DNA from: Flavobacterium granuli | GTDB taxonomy: Bacteria; Bacteroidota; Bacteroidia; Flavobacteriales; Flavobacteriaceae | Assembly (NCBI RefSeq): GCF_900129705.1 | Contig: NZ_FQWO01000003.1 | Location: 1 to 64,000, forward strand | Length of the DNA: 64,000 nucleotides | Reading direction: 5' to 3' | Shown here: piece by piece, positions 48,798 to 56,423 of the stretch | Layout: every line of letters starts with the position of its first letter | Numbering within the stretch: the stretch's first letter is position 1 | Position numbers and translations under genes: made by a program | The notes under the pieces: model-generated | The model's input: only the letters and a program-made list of their open reading frames with translations | Database searches by the model: none | What the model was told of the DNA's origin: nothing

Positions 48798-48847
48798 AAT
48801 AAGGCTGTCTAAAAGTATTGAAAACTTTAAGACAGCCTTATTTTTTG
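48798..48847. terminator. Bidirectional terminator after guaB
   Basis: AATAAGGCTGTCTTAAAG-type stem: TAAGGCTGTCT...AGACAGCCTTA with T-run. Third member of the AGACAGCC terminator set in this window. Confidence 0.88.
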
Positions 48848-48861
48848 AGCTTTTATAGGAT

Positions 48862-51105
48862 TTATTCTTTGAACAAAGCTGACATTAATTTCTTGTCACC
48901 TACCACCCAAAGGATATCATTTTTTTCCAAAACTAAATTCGATTCGGGATTTAATAAACGTTTTCCATTGCGTTCAATACCCACGACCATTCCATTAGTT
49001 TTTTCTCTTAGTTGGGATTGACCAATACTTTTACCAATAAACTCATTTTCTTTTTTTAGTTCCAGTTGTTGGAGACTGATTTGATCTTCTTTTACGGCAT
49101 CCGGAACTTCAATTTCGTTCTGGTGCAGATATTTTTTAAAATCTTCCACCTGAGCATCGGTACCGATGATGCAAATTTCATCACCGGGAAACAAACGCTC
49201 CTTTCTATTCGGAATTTTTACCATAATTTCCCCCCTTTTGATGAAAGCAACATTGATTCCCATTTGTTCCCGAATACGCAATTCCTCTAAGGTTTTACCG
49301 GCAATATTTGATTCTTTGGCAATTTCAAAAGTAGTCATGTGACCATCCCAAGGAGTTAAATTAGCATAACGACGGTCCACTTTGGCAACTTCTCTATCGT
49401 TCAGATTTTTTAGAAAATGATTTTCTATTTTTAGGTATTGCTCATGAAGTTTTTTTGGAAAAAAGTAATAAATGGCAATGGCACAAATCAGGGCTATAAA
49501 GGCGATTCCCGGAGAGAAAAAGATATTTAATAAGAATCCGATGTAGAAAATGGCCAATCCAATTCTAAATAAAATCATCATAATGATGGGAGCTCTGTAT
49601 TTTCGGTCATCCAATAAAGACTGTACTTCTTTGACAGCAACACGTCTTAAAGACAGTGCCCATAAAAAAGGGGAAATAGCAATGATTGTAATCAAGGCGG
49701 CAATAGCATTACCGAATTTAGAGTGTTCTACCAGAGGCAAAATCATTTTGGAAGATAGCAAAATGATGGCTGTGATAATAATGGTGTGGAGTACAATTTG
49801 AACCATATAAGCTCTGATGACTACCTGCCAAGTAGTGACTAATTTTATGGATTGAGCATTGGCGCTGTAACGTGCAATTCTTTTTATCCATCTTCGAGGT
49901 AGTTTCCTTTCGAGAAATTCCGAAAAAGGCGTGGCAAATTTCACCATGAAAGGCGTGGTAAAAGTTGTTACCGCCGAAACAGCAACAACGATAGGGTATA
50001 GAAAATCACTGGTAACATTAAGTGTCATTCCTAATGTTGCGATAATAAAGGAGAATTCTCCTATTTGAGATAAACTCATTCCCGTTTGAACAGATTGTTT
50101 TAGTGGTTGTCCGGAAATCAAAGCACCTATTGTAGAACTTATTGATTGTCCCAAAATAACGACAAAAGTCAAAATTGCAACGGGTAAAGCATATTCATAA
50201 AGTGTTTCCGGATTGATTAGCATACCAACCGATACGAAGAACACCGCTCCAAATAAGTCTTTGACAGGTTTTACTAAATGTTCGATGTGTTCCGCTTGGG
50301 TAGTTTCGGCAATGATCGAACCCATAATAAAAGCGCCCAGTGCGGGAGAAAAACCAACATTATCAGCCAGAATTACCATCATCAAGCATAAGGCTAGTGA
50401 GATGATTAACAGCATTTCATCTGTCAATATATTTTTTGCTTTCTTAAGTAAAGTGGGGATAAAAAATATTCCGGCAACAAACCAAATGGTAAGGAAAAAA
50501 ACTAGTTTTAAAACAGATTGCAGCAATTCTCCACCCGAAAATTGTTGGCTTACCGCAATAGTAGAAAGCAATACCATCATTAAAATGGCAACGATGTCTT
50601 GGACAATTAGGGAGCCAACAACTATTCCCGCAAATTTTTGTGCTTTTACGCCCAGCTCATCAAATGTTTTTAGAATAATTGTTGTGGATGAAATAGAGAG
50701 GATTACGCCCAGAAAAATACTATCCATCTGTTTCCAGCCTATCCATTGCCCTACCAGATAACCTATGGCGATCATGGTGACTATTTGAGTGACAGCGGTG
50801 ATGGAGGCAGTTCCGCCTACTTTCATCAACTTTTTAAAGCTAAATTCGAGTCCTAAGCTGAATAATAGAAAAATCACTCCAATTTCGGCCCAAACTTCAA
50901 CGCTGCTAACTTCTTTTACTGTAGGGAAAAATAGAAAATGTGGTCCTGCTAAAAAACCGGCTACTAAATAACCTAAAACCAAAGGTTGTTTTATTTTTTT
51001 AAAAAGTAATAAAGCCAATGCTGCAGTTATCAAAATCAATCCAAAGTCGCTAATTAAAGGCTGTAAATTATGCGTTGCACTCGCTACTGTTTCTACTGTA
51101 TTCAT
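48862..51105 (-). CDS. CPA2-family cation:proton antiporter with TrkA-C domains
   Basis: 747 residues. About 12-13 membrane segments in residues 20-400 (KKIKQPLVLGYLVAGFLAGPH, GLEFSFKKLMKVGG, SFIIATLGMTLNV) form a KefB/GerN-type K+/H+ or Na+/H+ exchanger core. An additional hydrophobic block at about 430-530 is longer than in KefB. Two TrkA-C regulatory domains follow (about 590-660 and 670-747), with LFPGDEICIIGTDAQVEDF and NDILWVVGDKKLMSALF. No TrkA-N domain is seen. Probably ligand-regulated ion exchange for pH or osmotic balance. Confidence 0.92.
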   Translation of the reverse strand: MNTVETVASATHNLQPLISDFGLILITAALALLLFKKIKQPLVLGYLVAGFLAGPHFLFFPTVKEVSSVEVWAEIGVIFLLFSLGLEFSFKKLMKVGGTASITAVTQIVTMIAIGYLVGQWIGWKQMDSIFLGVILSISSTTIILKTFDELGVKAQKFAGIVVGSLIVQDIVAILMMVLLSTIAVSQQFSGGELLQSVLKLVFFLTIWFVAGIFFIPTLLKKAKNILTDEMLLIISLALCLMMVILADNVGFSPALGAFIMGSIIAETTQAEHIEHLVKPVKDLFGAVFFVSVGMLINPETLYEYALPVAILTFVVILGQSISSTIGALISGQPLKQSVQTGMSLSQIGEFSFIIATLGMTLNVTSDFLYPIVVAVSAVTTFTTPFMVKFATPFSEFLERKLPRRWIKRIARYSANAQSIKLVTTWQVVIRAYMVQIVLHTIIITAIILLSSKMILPLVEHSKFGNAIAALITIIAISPFLWALSLRRVAVKEVQSLLDDRKYRAPIIMMILFRIGLAIFYIGFLLNIFFSPGIAFIALICAIAIYYFFPKKLHEQYLKIENHFLKNLNDREVAKVDRRYANLTPWDGHMTTFEIAKESNIAGKTLEELRIREQMGINVAFIKRGEIMVKIPNRKERLFPGDEICIIGTDAQVEDFKKYLHQNEIEVPDAVKEDQISLQQLELKKENEFIGKSIGQSQLREKTNGMVVGIERNGKRLLNPESNLVLEKNDILWVVGDKKLMSALFKE

Positions 51106-51209
51106 AGGTGTTTGCCTTTGTTTAATGTTTTTTTGTGTAATTGGTAAGGTATAAAATTAAACTTTATTTTTGAGATTTAATTTTAGTTAAAAGGTCTTTT
51201 TTGAAATTA

Positions 51210-51256
51210 AAATTCCCGTTGAAAAGAGTTTTTCTGTTCTTCTTCAACGGGAATTT
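51210..51256 (-). terminator. Terminator of purB
   Basis: AAATTCCCGTTGAA and TTCAACGGGAATTT form a 14-bp stem with a 19-nt loop, just past the purB stop. Confidence 0.82.
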
Positions 51257-51280
51257 ATGAGATTTTAATTTTTTATGAAC

Positions 51281-52627
51281 TTAGATTCCCAAGAAATTGC
51301 TAGGTGTAATTTGCATTAATTCGGCTTTAATTTCTTCTGACACATCCAGTGTAGCAATAAAGTTATGGATGGCATTTTTGTCAATTGCTTCATTAGTTCT
51401 GGTCAATCCCTTCAATGCTTCGTAAGGATTTGGGTAAGCTTCACGACGCAAAATCGTTTGAATGGCTTCGGCAACAACTGCCCAGTTTTTCTCTAGATCT
51501 TCGTGGAATTTCGATTCGTTCAATAACAATTTGTTCAATCCTTTCAAAGTAGCTTCAAAAGCAATGATGGTATGTCCCATTGGAACACCAATGTTTCTCA
51601 AAACGGTGCTGTCAGTCAAATCGCGTTGTAATCTTGAAATAGGTAATTTAGCTGATAAATGTTCAAAAATTGCATTCGCTATTCCTAAATTTCCTTCAGA
51701 GTTTTCAAAATCAATCGGGTTCACTTTATGTGGCATCGCCGAAGATCCAATTTCTCCTGCTTTGATTTTTTGTTTGAAATATTCCATCGAAACATACGTC
51801 CAGATGTCTCGGTCTAAATCTATGATGATCGTGTTAATTCTTTTTAATGCATCAAAAAAAGCTGCAAAATGATCGTAATGCTCAATTTGAGTTGTTGGGA
51901 AAGAGTGGTGTAAGCCAAGGTTTTCTTCGACAAATTTACCTCCAAATTTTCTCCAGTCAATTTGTGGATAGGCCACATGATGTGCATTGTAATTTCCGGT
52001 AGCTCCGCCAAATTTAGCGGCAAAAGGAACATTAAATAACAAACGCATTTGCTCTTCCAGACGCTCTACAAAAACCGCAATTTCTTTCCCTAAACGAGTA
52101 GGAGAAGCCGGTTGTCCGTGCGTGCGTGCCAGCATTGGAATGTCCTTCCATTCAGTGCTTAACTCTTTCAGTTTTGAGGTCAAAGTAATCAAAGAAGGCA
52201 TGTACACTTTCTCGAAAGCTTCTTTGGTAGAAAGTGGAATAGCGGTATTATTGATGTCCTGAGAAGTCAATCCAAAATGGATGAATTCTTTGTATTGGGA
52301 TAAACCTAATTTTTCAAAAGCATCTTTGATGAAGTATTCTACCGCTTTTACATCGTGGTTCGTCACTTTTTCTGTTTTTTTGATCCAAAGAGCATCTTCG
52401 GTAGAGAAGTTTTTATAAATATCACGTAAACTGTCAAATAGATTTGGGTTTACTTCTTTTAATTGTGGCAAAGGAACTTCGCACAAAGCAATGAAATATT
52501 CAATTTCAACTAATACGCGGTATTTTATTAAGGCTTCTTCAGAGAAAAAAGGAGCCAGTGAAATAGTCTTGTTTCTATATCTTCCGTCAATTGGCGATAT
52601 AGCGTTCAATTCGTTTAAAGTAGTCAT
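51281..52627 (-). CDS. purB: Adenylosuccinate lyase
   Basis: 448 residues from MTTLNELNAISPIDGRYR at 52627. An upstream in-frame ATG at 52675 would add 16 unrelated residues and precede the -7 box at 52653-52660, so it is rejected. Acts twice in purine synthesis: SAICAR to AICAR, and adenylosuccinate to AMP, releasing fumarate. Fumarase-superfamily motifs: TSQDINNTA, ARTHGQPASPTRLGKE with the catalytic His, and the mobile loop GSSAMPHKVNPIDFENSEGN with the catalytic Ser. Confidence 0.97.
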   Translation of the reverse strand: MTTLNELNAISPIDGRYRNKTISLAPFFSEEALIKYRVLVEIEYFIALCEVPLPQLKEVNPNLFDSLRDIYKNFSTEDALWIKKTEKVTNHDVKAVEYFIKDAFEKLGLSQYKEFIHFGLTSQDINNTAIPLSTKEAFEKVYMPSLITLTSKLKELSTEWKDIPMLARTHGQPASPTRLGKEIAVFVERLEEQMRLLFNVPFAAKFGGATGNYNAHHVAYPQIDWRKFGGKFVEENLGLHHSFPTTQIEHYDHFAAFFDALKRINTIIIDLDRDIWTYVSMEYFKQKIKAGEIGSSAMPHKVNPIDFENSEGNLGIANAIFEHLSAKLPISRLQRDLTDSTVLRNIGVPMGHTIIAFEATLKGLNKLLLNESKFHEDLEKNWAVVAEAIQTILRREAYPNPYEALKGLTRTNEAIDKNAIHNFIATLDVSEEIKAELMQITPSNFLGI

Positions 52628-52652
52628 TGTTTTGTTGTTTGTTCGAAAAGCA

Positions 52653-52660
52653 CAAATATA
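52653..52660 (-). promoter_or_regulatory. -7 promoter element of purB
   Basis: TATATTTG on the minus strand, 26 bases ahead of the chosen start; sets the start at 52627. Confidence 0.6.
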
Positions 52661-52694
52661 AACCTTTAGAAACAAATTTGAAAAGGAATGGTTT

Positions 52695-53387
52695 TTAAAT
52701 AAACGCGATTAGCTTCTTTTTTAATGTTTCCATTCCTTGGGAAGCCACTTCTGGAATAATATCCAATGGATTTCTAATAGTAGGAATTTTATTTGGTTTG
52801 GGGTCAATGTAGAAAACCGGAACATCAGCAGCGGTAAAATCGATCAATCCGGCAGCCGGATACACCTGTAATGAAGTGCCGATAACGGCAAAATAATCGG
52901 CGGTTTTGGTTATGGCAATCGCTTCGTCCAGAGCGGGAACTTCTTCGCCAAACCAAACAATATGCGGTCTTAATTGGTTTTGATTGCTGTCGAAATCACC
53001 AAAATTTAAATCTTCAGTCCAATCGAGAATGTAATTTGGGTTTGCTGTACTTCGCACTTTTAATAATTCGCCATGCAAATGCAGTACTTCTTTGCTGCCG
53101 GCTCGTTCGTGTAAATCATCTACATTTTGGGTAATGATATGCACCTCAAAATGATTTTCTAATTCGGCTAGAATTTGATGACCTAAATTGGGTTGTACTT
53201 CCTTGAGCTGCTGCCTTCTTTTGTTGTAAAAATCCAAAACTAAGGCAGGATTTCTATTCCAGCCTTCGGGTGTGGCCACATCCATGACATCATGGCCTTC
53301 CCAGAGTCCATCGCTGTCGCGAAAGGTTTTGATGCCACTTTCGGCACTGATTCCGGCTCCGGTCAAGACTACTAATTTCTTTTTCAT
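52695..53387 (-). CDS. Sirtuin-type NAD-dependent protein deacylase, no zinc cysteines
   Basis: 230 residues. NAD-binding GAGISAESGIKTFRDSDGLW (10-29), QNVDDLHERAG (87-97), catalytic His105 in HLHGE, and IGTSLQVYPAAG. Y54 and R57 in FYNKRR match the Tyr-Arg pair that selects succinyl- and malonyl-lysine in SIRT5/CobB class III enzymes. The four zinc-binding cysteines are missing: between LLKVRSTANP and RPHIVWFGEE, where CxxC pairs normally sit, there is none. In fact the whole protein has no cysteine. Zinc-free sirtuins occur in Bacteroidetes; the fold here must be held by other contacts. Confidence 0.92.
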   Translation of the reverse strand: MKKKLVVLTGAGISAESGIKTFRDSDGLWEGHDVMDVATPEGWNRNPALVLDFYNKRRQQLKEVQPNLGHQILAELENHFEVHIITQNVDDLHERAGSKEVLHLHGELLKVRSTANPNYILDWTEDLNFGDFDSNQNQLRPHIVWFGEEVPALDEAIAITKTADYFAVIGTSLQVYPAAGLIDFTAADVPVFYIDPKPNKIPTIRNPLDIIPEVASQGMETLKKKLIAFI

Positions 53388-53473
53388 GATTTTTTATTAT
53401 TATCTGTTCATTCCCACAAAGGAGGAATTTTCTAATTTGCTGTCAAAATGTGATTTCCCGTTTGTCGACAGGA

Positions 53474-53481
53474 CAAAATTA
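53474..53481 (-). promoter_or_regulatory. -7 promoter element of sirtuin gene
   Basis: TAATTTTG on the minus strand, about 87 bases ahead of the start codon; back to back with the trmH promoter. Confidence 0.45.
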
Positions 53482-53508
53482 CTATATTTATTTAAAAGTC
53501 TTTTTTAG

Positions 53509-53516
53509 TATTTTTG
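53509..53516 (+). promoter_or_regulatory. -7 promoter element of trmH-like gene
   Basis: TATTTTTG. It overlaps the upstream TTG at 53514, which therefore cannot be the start codon. Confidence 0.6.
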
Positions 53517-53534
53517 CCAACAAAACAATATAAA

Positions 53535-54197
53535 ATGGTCGATATCGCTTACCTTGATTTCCTTGAAAATATACTGACAGATAATCGTAAAGAACGCTTT
53601 TTGAATGTTTTGGGAAACAGAACCAATCATTTTACGGTTGTTGTAGAAGACATTTTTCAAATGCACAATACCAGTGCGGTAATGCGCAGTTGTGAAGTTT
53701 TTGGCATCCAAGAACTGAATGTGATCGAACAGCGTTATGGTAAAAGGATTGATAAAGAAATCGCTATGGGAGCTCAAAAATGGGTCGATATCAATAAATT
53801 TGACAACGTAAGTAATTGTGTAGATACGTTGAAAAATAAAGGATACCAAATCATTGCTACAACACCACATGAAAATGATTGCTTGTTAGAAGATTTTGAT
53901 ATTTCAAAACCCAGTGCTTTGTTTTTTGGCACCGAAAGAGACGGTTTGTCTGACGAAATATTAGAGCGGGCAGATGGTTTCCTGAAAATACCGATGGTGG
54001 GTTTTACCGAGAGTTTGAATATCTCCGTTTCGGCGGCGATTATCATTCAAAATCTAACCAATCGTTTGCGAAACTCCAATATCGATTGGCATTTATCCGA
54101 AGAGGAAATTTTGGTAAAACGCCTGGCTTGGGCCAAAAATTCCATAAAAGACATCAAAAGAATAGAAGCGCGTTATTACGAAGAGAATCCAAAATAA
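53535..54197 (+). CDS. TrmH-family RNA 2'-O-methyltransferase
   Basis: 220 residues from ATG at 53535. SpoU/TrmH knot enzyme that methylates a ribose 2'-OH in tRNA (probably Gm18) or rRNA. Conserved motif 1 HNTSAVMRSCEVFGIQ with the catalytic Arg, motif 2 ALFFGTERDGLSDEIL, and motif 3 IPMVGFTESLNISVSAAIII. A longer start at 53514 is TTG inside the promoter and is rejected. TrmH with tRNA specificity is the best guess because of motif detail and N-terminal helical sequence. Confidence 0.9.
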   Translation: MVDIAYLDFLENILTDNRKERFLNVLGNRTNHFTVVVEDIFQMHNTSAVMRSCEVFGIQELNVIEQRYGKRIDKEIAMGAQKWVDINKFDNVSNCVDTLKNKGYQIIATTPHENDCLLEDFDISKPSALFFGTERDGLSDEILERADGFLKIPMVGFTESLNISVSAAIIIQNLTNRLRNSNIDWHLSEEEILVKRLAWAKNSIKDIKRIEARYYEENPK

Positions 54198-54224
54198 TTT
54201 GTTTTTAGCGGTATAATAAATGAT

Positions 54225-54271
54225 CCGCTTCGCAAAGTCAGGGAATTTTGACAGCAGCTACACTTTGCGGG
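54225..54271. repeat. Hairpin repeat copy 1 (CGCAAAGTCA...CAGCAGCTACACTTTGCGG)
   Basis: CGCAAAGT (54231) and ACTTTGCG (54262) are inverted arms around GACAGCAGCTAC. Matches copies 2 and 4 in the arms and in CAGCAGCTAC but differs in the middle. Located 77 bases after the 3' end of the 54348 gene. Confidence 0.75.
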
Positions 54272-54287
54272 GCTGAGCCGTCTACTC

Positions 54288-54298
54288 GATTAGGCGAT
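54288..54298. repeat. Inverted partner GATTAGGCGAT of the 54871 site
   Basis: ATTAGGCGAT is, apart from one base, the inverse of ATCGCCTAAC at 54871-54880. The two bracket the 54348 gene. AGCCGTCT is found next to both sites (54276-54283 and 54892-54899). Confidence 0.5.
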
Positions 54299-54347
54299 GT
54301 ATCAATTATTGATAATGTTTTTTCGTTTTGTTAGTTTCTTTTTAAGT

Positions 54348-54782
54348 TTAATCAACTGTTCCACACTTAAAGGTATCCCTTTCGATATTTAACATCTTAA
54401 ACATCATTAAAAAGTCATCTTTTTTAGTATTATAATCTGTTTTTCCGTAGCTAAGATAAATGGTTGTTTTTAAGTCACTTTTAATTATAAACTTCTTTTT
54501 AAATGGTTTACATTTTCGGGCATAAAATTTCATATAGATAGTATTATCAACAATGTCTTTAGGATTCAAATAAAAAATGTCAATTCCATTAAAATCAGAA
54601 CAACATTTCGCTTGAATTCTTTTATTGCCAGAGTATACTTCAGTAAATGTTCCGATTAAAGTGTCTTTAGTGTTTTTTTCGATAGTTAATAAGTCTATTC
54701 TAAAGTCTTTTTTAAACTTTTCTGTTTGCCCAAATATTGATAAACTAAAAAGTACAAATAATGTGTAAATAGTATTTTTCAT
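54348..54782 (-). CDS. Hypothetical secreted protein in repeat-flanked segment
   Basis: 144 residues. A signal peptide (NTIYTLFVLFSLSIFGQ) with probable cleavage before QTEKF. The mature protein has YSGNKRIQAKCCSDFNGIDIF, GARKCKPFKKKF-like YARKCKPFKKKFIIKSDLKT and a final Cys near the end; five cysteines in all, unusual here. No known family. It lies in a cassette-like unit with hairpin repeats on either side and short intergenic spacing. Codon use looks as AT-rich as its neighbours. Confidence 0.72.
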   Translation of the reverse strand: MKNTIYTLFVLFSLSIFGQTEKFKKDFRIDLLTIEKNTKDTLIGTFTEVYSGNKRIQAKCCSDFNGIDIFYLNPKDIVDNTIYMKFYARKCKPFKKKFIIKSDLKTTIYLSYGKTDYNTKKDDFLMMFKMLNIERDTFKCGTVD

Positions 54783-54870
54783 TTTAAGTATTTTTCAATA
54801 TTTATTATTTTATCTTATTGAACAGTAAGTAACATCATTTCTTTACAATTCTCTCAATTTTTGGAATTAT

Positions 54871-54880
54871 ATCGCCTAAC
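54871..54880. repeat. ATCGCCTAAC site, candidate recombination core
   Basis: GCCTAAC is identical to the core form (RYYYAAC / GTTRRRY on the other strand) seen at attC sites of integron cassettes. It is followed by a GC-rich stretch (CCCCGCTGCTAGCC...GGCGGG) unlike the surrounding DNA. Confidence 0.4.
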
Positions 54881-54982
54881 ACCCCGCTGCTAGCCGTCTC
54901 TGGCGGGCAAAGCGAGAGCTGTTATTTTCTTACTAAGATAAATGTTTTTTGTGAATTTATATTTCCCTTTAAAATAATCCAG

Positions 54983-55051
54983 TTTCGTTTGCAATAAAAT
55001 TTAAAATTGTGCAAAGTCAGAGACGTTTGCGCAGCAGCTACACTTTGCGGA
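54983..55051. repeat. Hairpin repeat copy 2, full length (69 bp)
   Basis: Nearly identical to copy 4 (about 5 differences over 69-70 bp). Contains GCAAAGTCAGAGACGTTTGC (alternative inner stem) and CAGCAGCTACACTTTGCGGA (distal arm), so the 5' GCAAAG arm has two possible partners. It starts 15 bases after the 3' end of the toxin gene. Confidence 0.85.
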
Positions 55052-55065
55052 TCGGGTTGTTAATT

Positions 55066-55371
55066 TTACCTTAGCTCCTTTTCTAATTGGTCTGGATTTT
55101 GTCTTGAGTCAAAAATGCTGATGATTTCAATTTCTTTTTTGTCAACATTAACTCTGTAGTATAAAATAGTTTGTTTTGTTACTACACATTTAAAAAGACC
55201 TTTAAATTTGTTTGATTGTGGGCAACTTTCAGGTTGATTTGAAATTTGTTGAATTTTAGAAGATAGCTTTTTAATAAAATCATTTCGAACTTTTAAGCTC
55301 CAATTTTCTAAAAGAAAATCATTTAATTTTAAAAGTTTGTTTTGAGCTATTTCTGATAAAAAGACTTTCAC
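55066..55371 (-). CDS. RelE/ParE-family toxin
   Basis: 101 residues. SEIAQNKLLKLNDFLLENWSLKVRNDFIKKL and CVVTKQTILYYRVNVDKKEIEIISIFDSRQNP give the ParE/RelE fold with the typical late R/Y region (ILYYRV, FDSRQNP). Its start is GTG, which overlaps the last base of the antitoxin TAG stop (TAGTG), so synthesis is coupled to the antitoxin. ParE toxins poison gyrase and RelE toxins cleave mRNA; which applies here is not settled. Probably active as a stabiliser of the array. Confidence 0.85.
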   Translation of the reverse strand: MKVFLSEIAQNKLLKLNDFLLENWSLKVRNDFIKKLSSKIQQISNQPESCPQSNKFKGLFKCVVTKQTILYYRVNVDKKEIEIISIFDSRQNPDQLEKELR

Positions 55372-55589
55372 TAAGAAATTTTTTTCAAGAAGTCGTTGAA
55401 CTCAATTCTTTTTCCTTTATTTAATTCTTTTATTCCTTTTTCAATTTCTTCTTGCTCAGAAACACTCAATTCATCCCAAAAATCTACTTTTTCATTTTGA
55501 ATGAATTCTGTGATTTTTTCAATGAATTTATCATTCTCAATGTTGAGAATTATTTTTACCAATTCTATTTTAGAAGATTGAATGTCCAT
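55371..55589 (-). CDS. Probable antitoxin of the ParE-like toxin
   Basis: 72 residues. Begins MDIQSSKIELVKIILNIEND and has an acidic middle (WDELSVSEQEEIEKGIKELNKGK), fitting a helical antitoxin whose C-terminal part binds the toxin. The N-terminal KIELVKIILNIEN does not look like a ribbon-helix-helix. Precedes the toxin with a 1-base overlap, the usual antitoxin-toxin order. Identity rests on position and size. Confidence 0.72.
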   Translation of the reverse strand: MDIQSSKIELVKIILNIENDKFIEKITEFIQNEKVDFWDELSVSEQEEIEKGIKELNKGKRIEFNDFLKKIS

Positions 55590-55657
55590 TTGATTTATTT
55601 CTAAGAATCAAAGTTACGAAAAAAATCAACATGACAGTTTTCATTATCTTGGCTTTC

Positions 55658-55690
55658 TGACAAAGATATGCAGCAGCTATACTTTGAAGT
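55658..55690. repeat. Hairpin repeat copy 3, degenerate
   Basis: CAAAGATATGCAGCAGCTATACTTTG preserves the arms CAAAG/CTTTG and CAGCAGCTAT. It lies 68 bases upstream of the antitoxin gene. Confidence 0.55.
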
Positions 55691-55743
55691 GTGTTGCTTT
55701 TAATAAAACGTTTTTTGAAAAAGTCAGGAGACTTTTAGGATGA

Positions 55744-55813
55744 TTTCGCTTGTAATAAAATAGTAAAATTGCGCAAAGTCAGAGACGTTTGCGCAGCAGC
55801 TACGCTTTGCGGA
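55744..55813. repeat. Hairpin repeat copy 4, full length (70 bp)
   Basis: GCGCAAAGTCAGAGACG-TTTGCGC, then CAGCAGCTACGCTTTGCGGA. It ends 4 bases from the stop codon of the 55818 gene. Confidence 0.85.
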
Positions 55814-55817
55814 GCCT

Positions 55818-56423
55818 TTATTTATTTAATGCAAATTTGTCTTTTCCGCGTAATATTATTTCTTTTGACTTTTTGATGTTTTCTGTTGTTTTTGTTGTCA
55901 AGTTGATAATATTTACATTCAGTTTTTCGTTCTCGTTTTCAAACTTCTCAACAATGATTCTTAATATATAATTTTCATCAACTAAATAGTTTTTATAATT
56001 AGCGTTTATTATTTCATTGTCGATTTTGAAAATTGTTGAATTGTCTTTTATATTTGTGTATTTCAATTTCAGATTGTTCAAAGAAATGAATTTAGGCTTA
56101 TATGTTGATTTAGTTATAATATAAAGTTTTCCGTAATATTTTACATTTTCGACTTCAATATTTTCTTTTTTAATATTTACTGTTTCAATTTCATTAGGAT
56201 TTATAGTTTTTAAGACGCTTTCGTTTGTAAGCTTTCCATTTATGAAATATGCAGGTTTTTTTTTATTTATAATTTCATTTTCATAGATGACTTTAATAAT
56301 CGTATCGTTTTCAGATACAATTTCGTGATTTGTTATTGTTAAACCAGTAATTAATTCTTTCTGCTTTTGTCCGAAAGAATTAATTGTTAAAAGTAATATT
56401 GTAATAAAAAGTAACTTTTTCAT
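55818..56423 (-). CDS. Hypothetical secreted protein with plug-like domain
   Basis: 201 residues from ATG at 56423 (signal peptide LLFITILLLTINSFG before QKQKE; an upstream in-frame start at 56483 would add 20 residues without a better signal peptide). The segment INGKLTNESVLKTINPNEIE followed by VNIKKENIEVENVKYYGKLYIITK resembles the plug-like motif (NGK, NPxxIExxxVLK, YGxxGxxxxIITK) of TonB-receptor plugs and related periplasmic proteins. It is not a receptor, as there is no barrel. Function unknown. It carries repeat copy 4 at its 3' end. Confidence 0.75.
   Translation of the reverse strand: MKKLLFITILLLTINSFGQKQKELITGLTITNHEIVSENDTIIKVIYENEIINKKKPAYFINGKLTNESVLKTINPNEIETVNIKKENIEVENVKYYGKLYIITKSTYKPKFISLNNLKLKYTNIKDNSTIFKIDNEIINANYKNYLVDENYILRIIVEKFENENEKLNVNIINLTTKTTENIKKSKEIILRGKDKFALNK

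Noticed and set aside
50213..50761. 182-codon frame opposite the antiporter gene
   Set aside because: Lies entirely within the membrane domain of the antiporter; Ser/Thr/Ile-rich composition is the reverse complement of hydrophobic codons.
53505..53870. 121-codon frame opposite the TrmH gene
   Set aside because: Shadow frame; the plus-strand protein carries all TrmH motifs.
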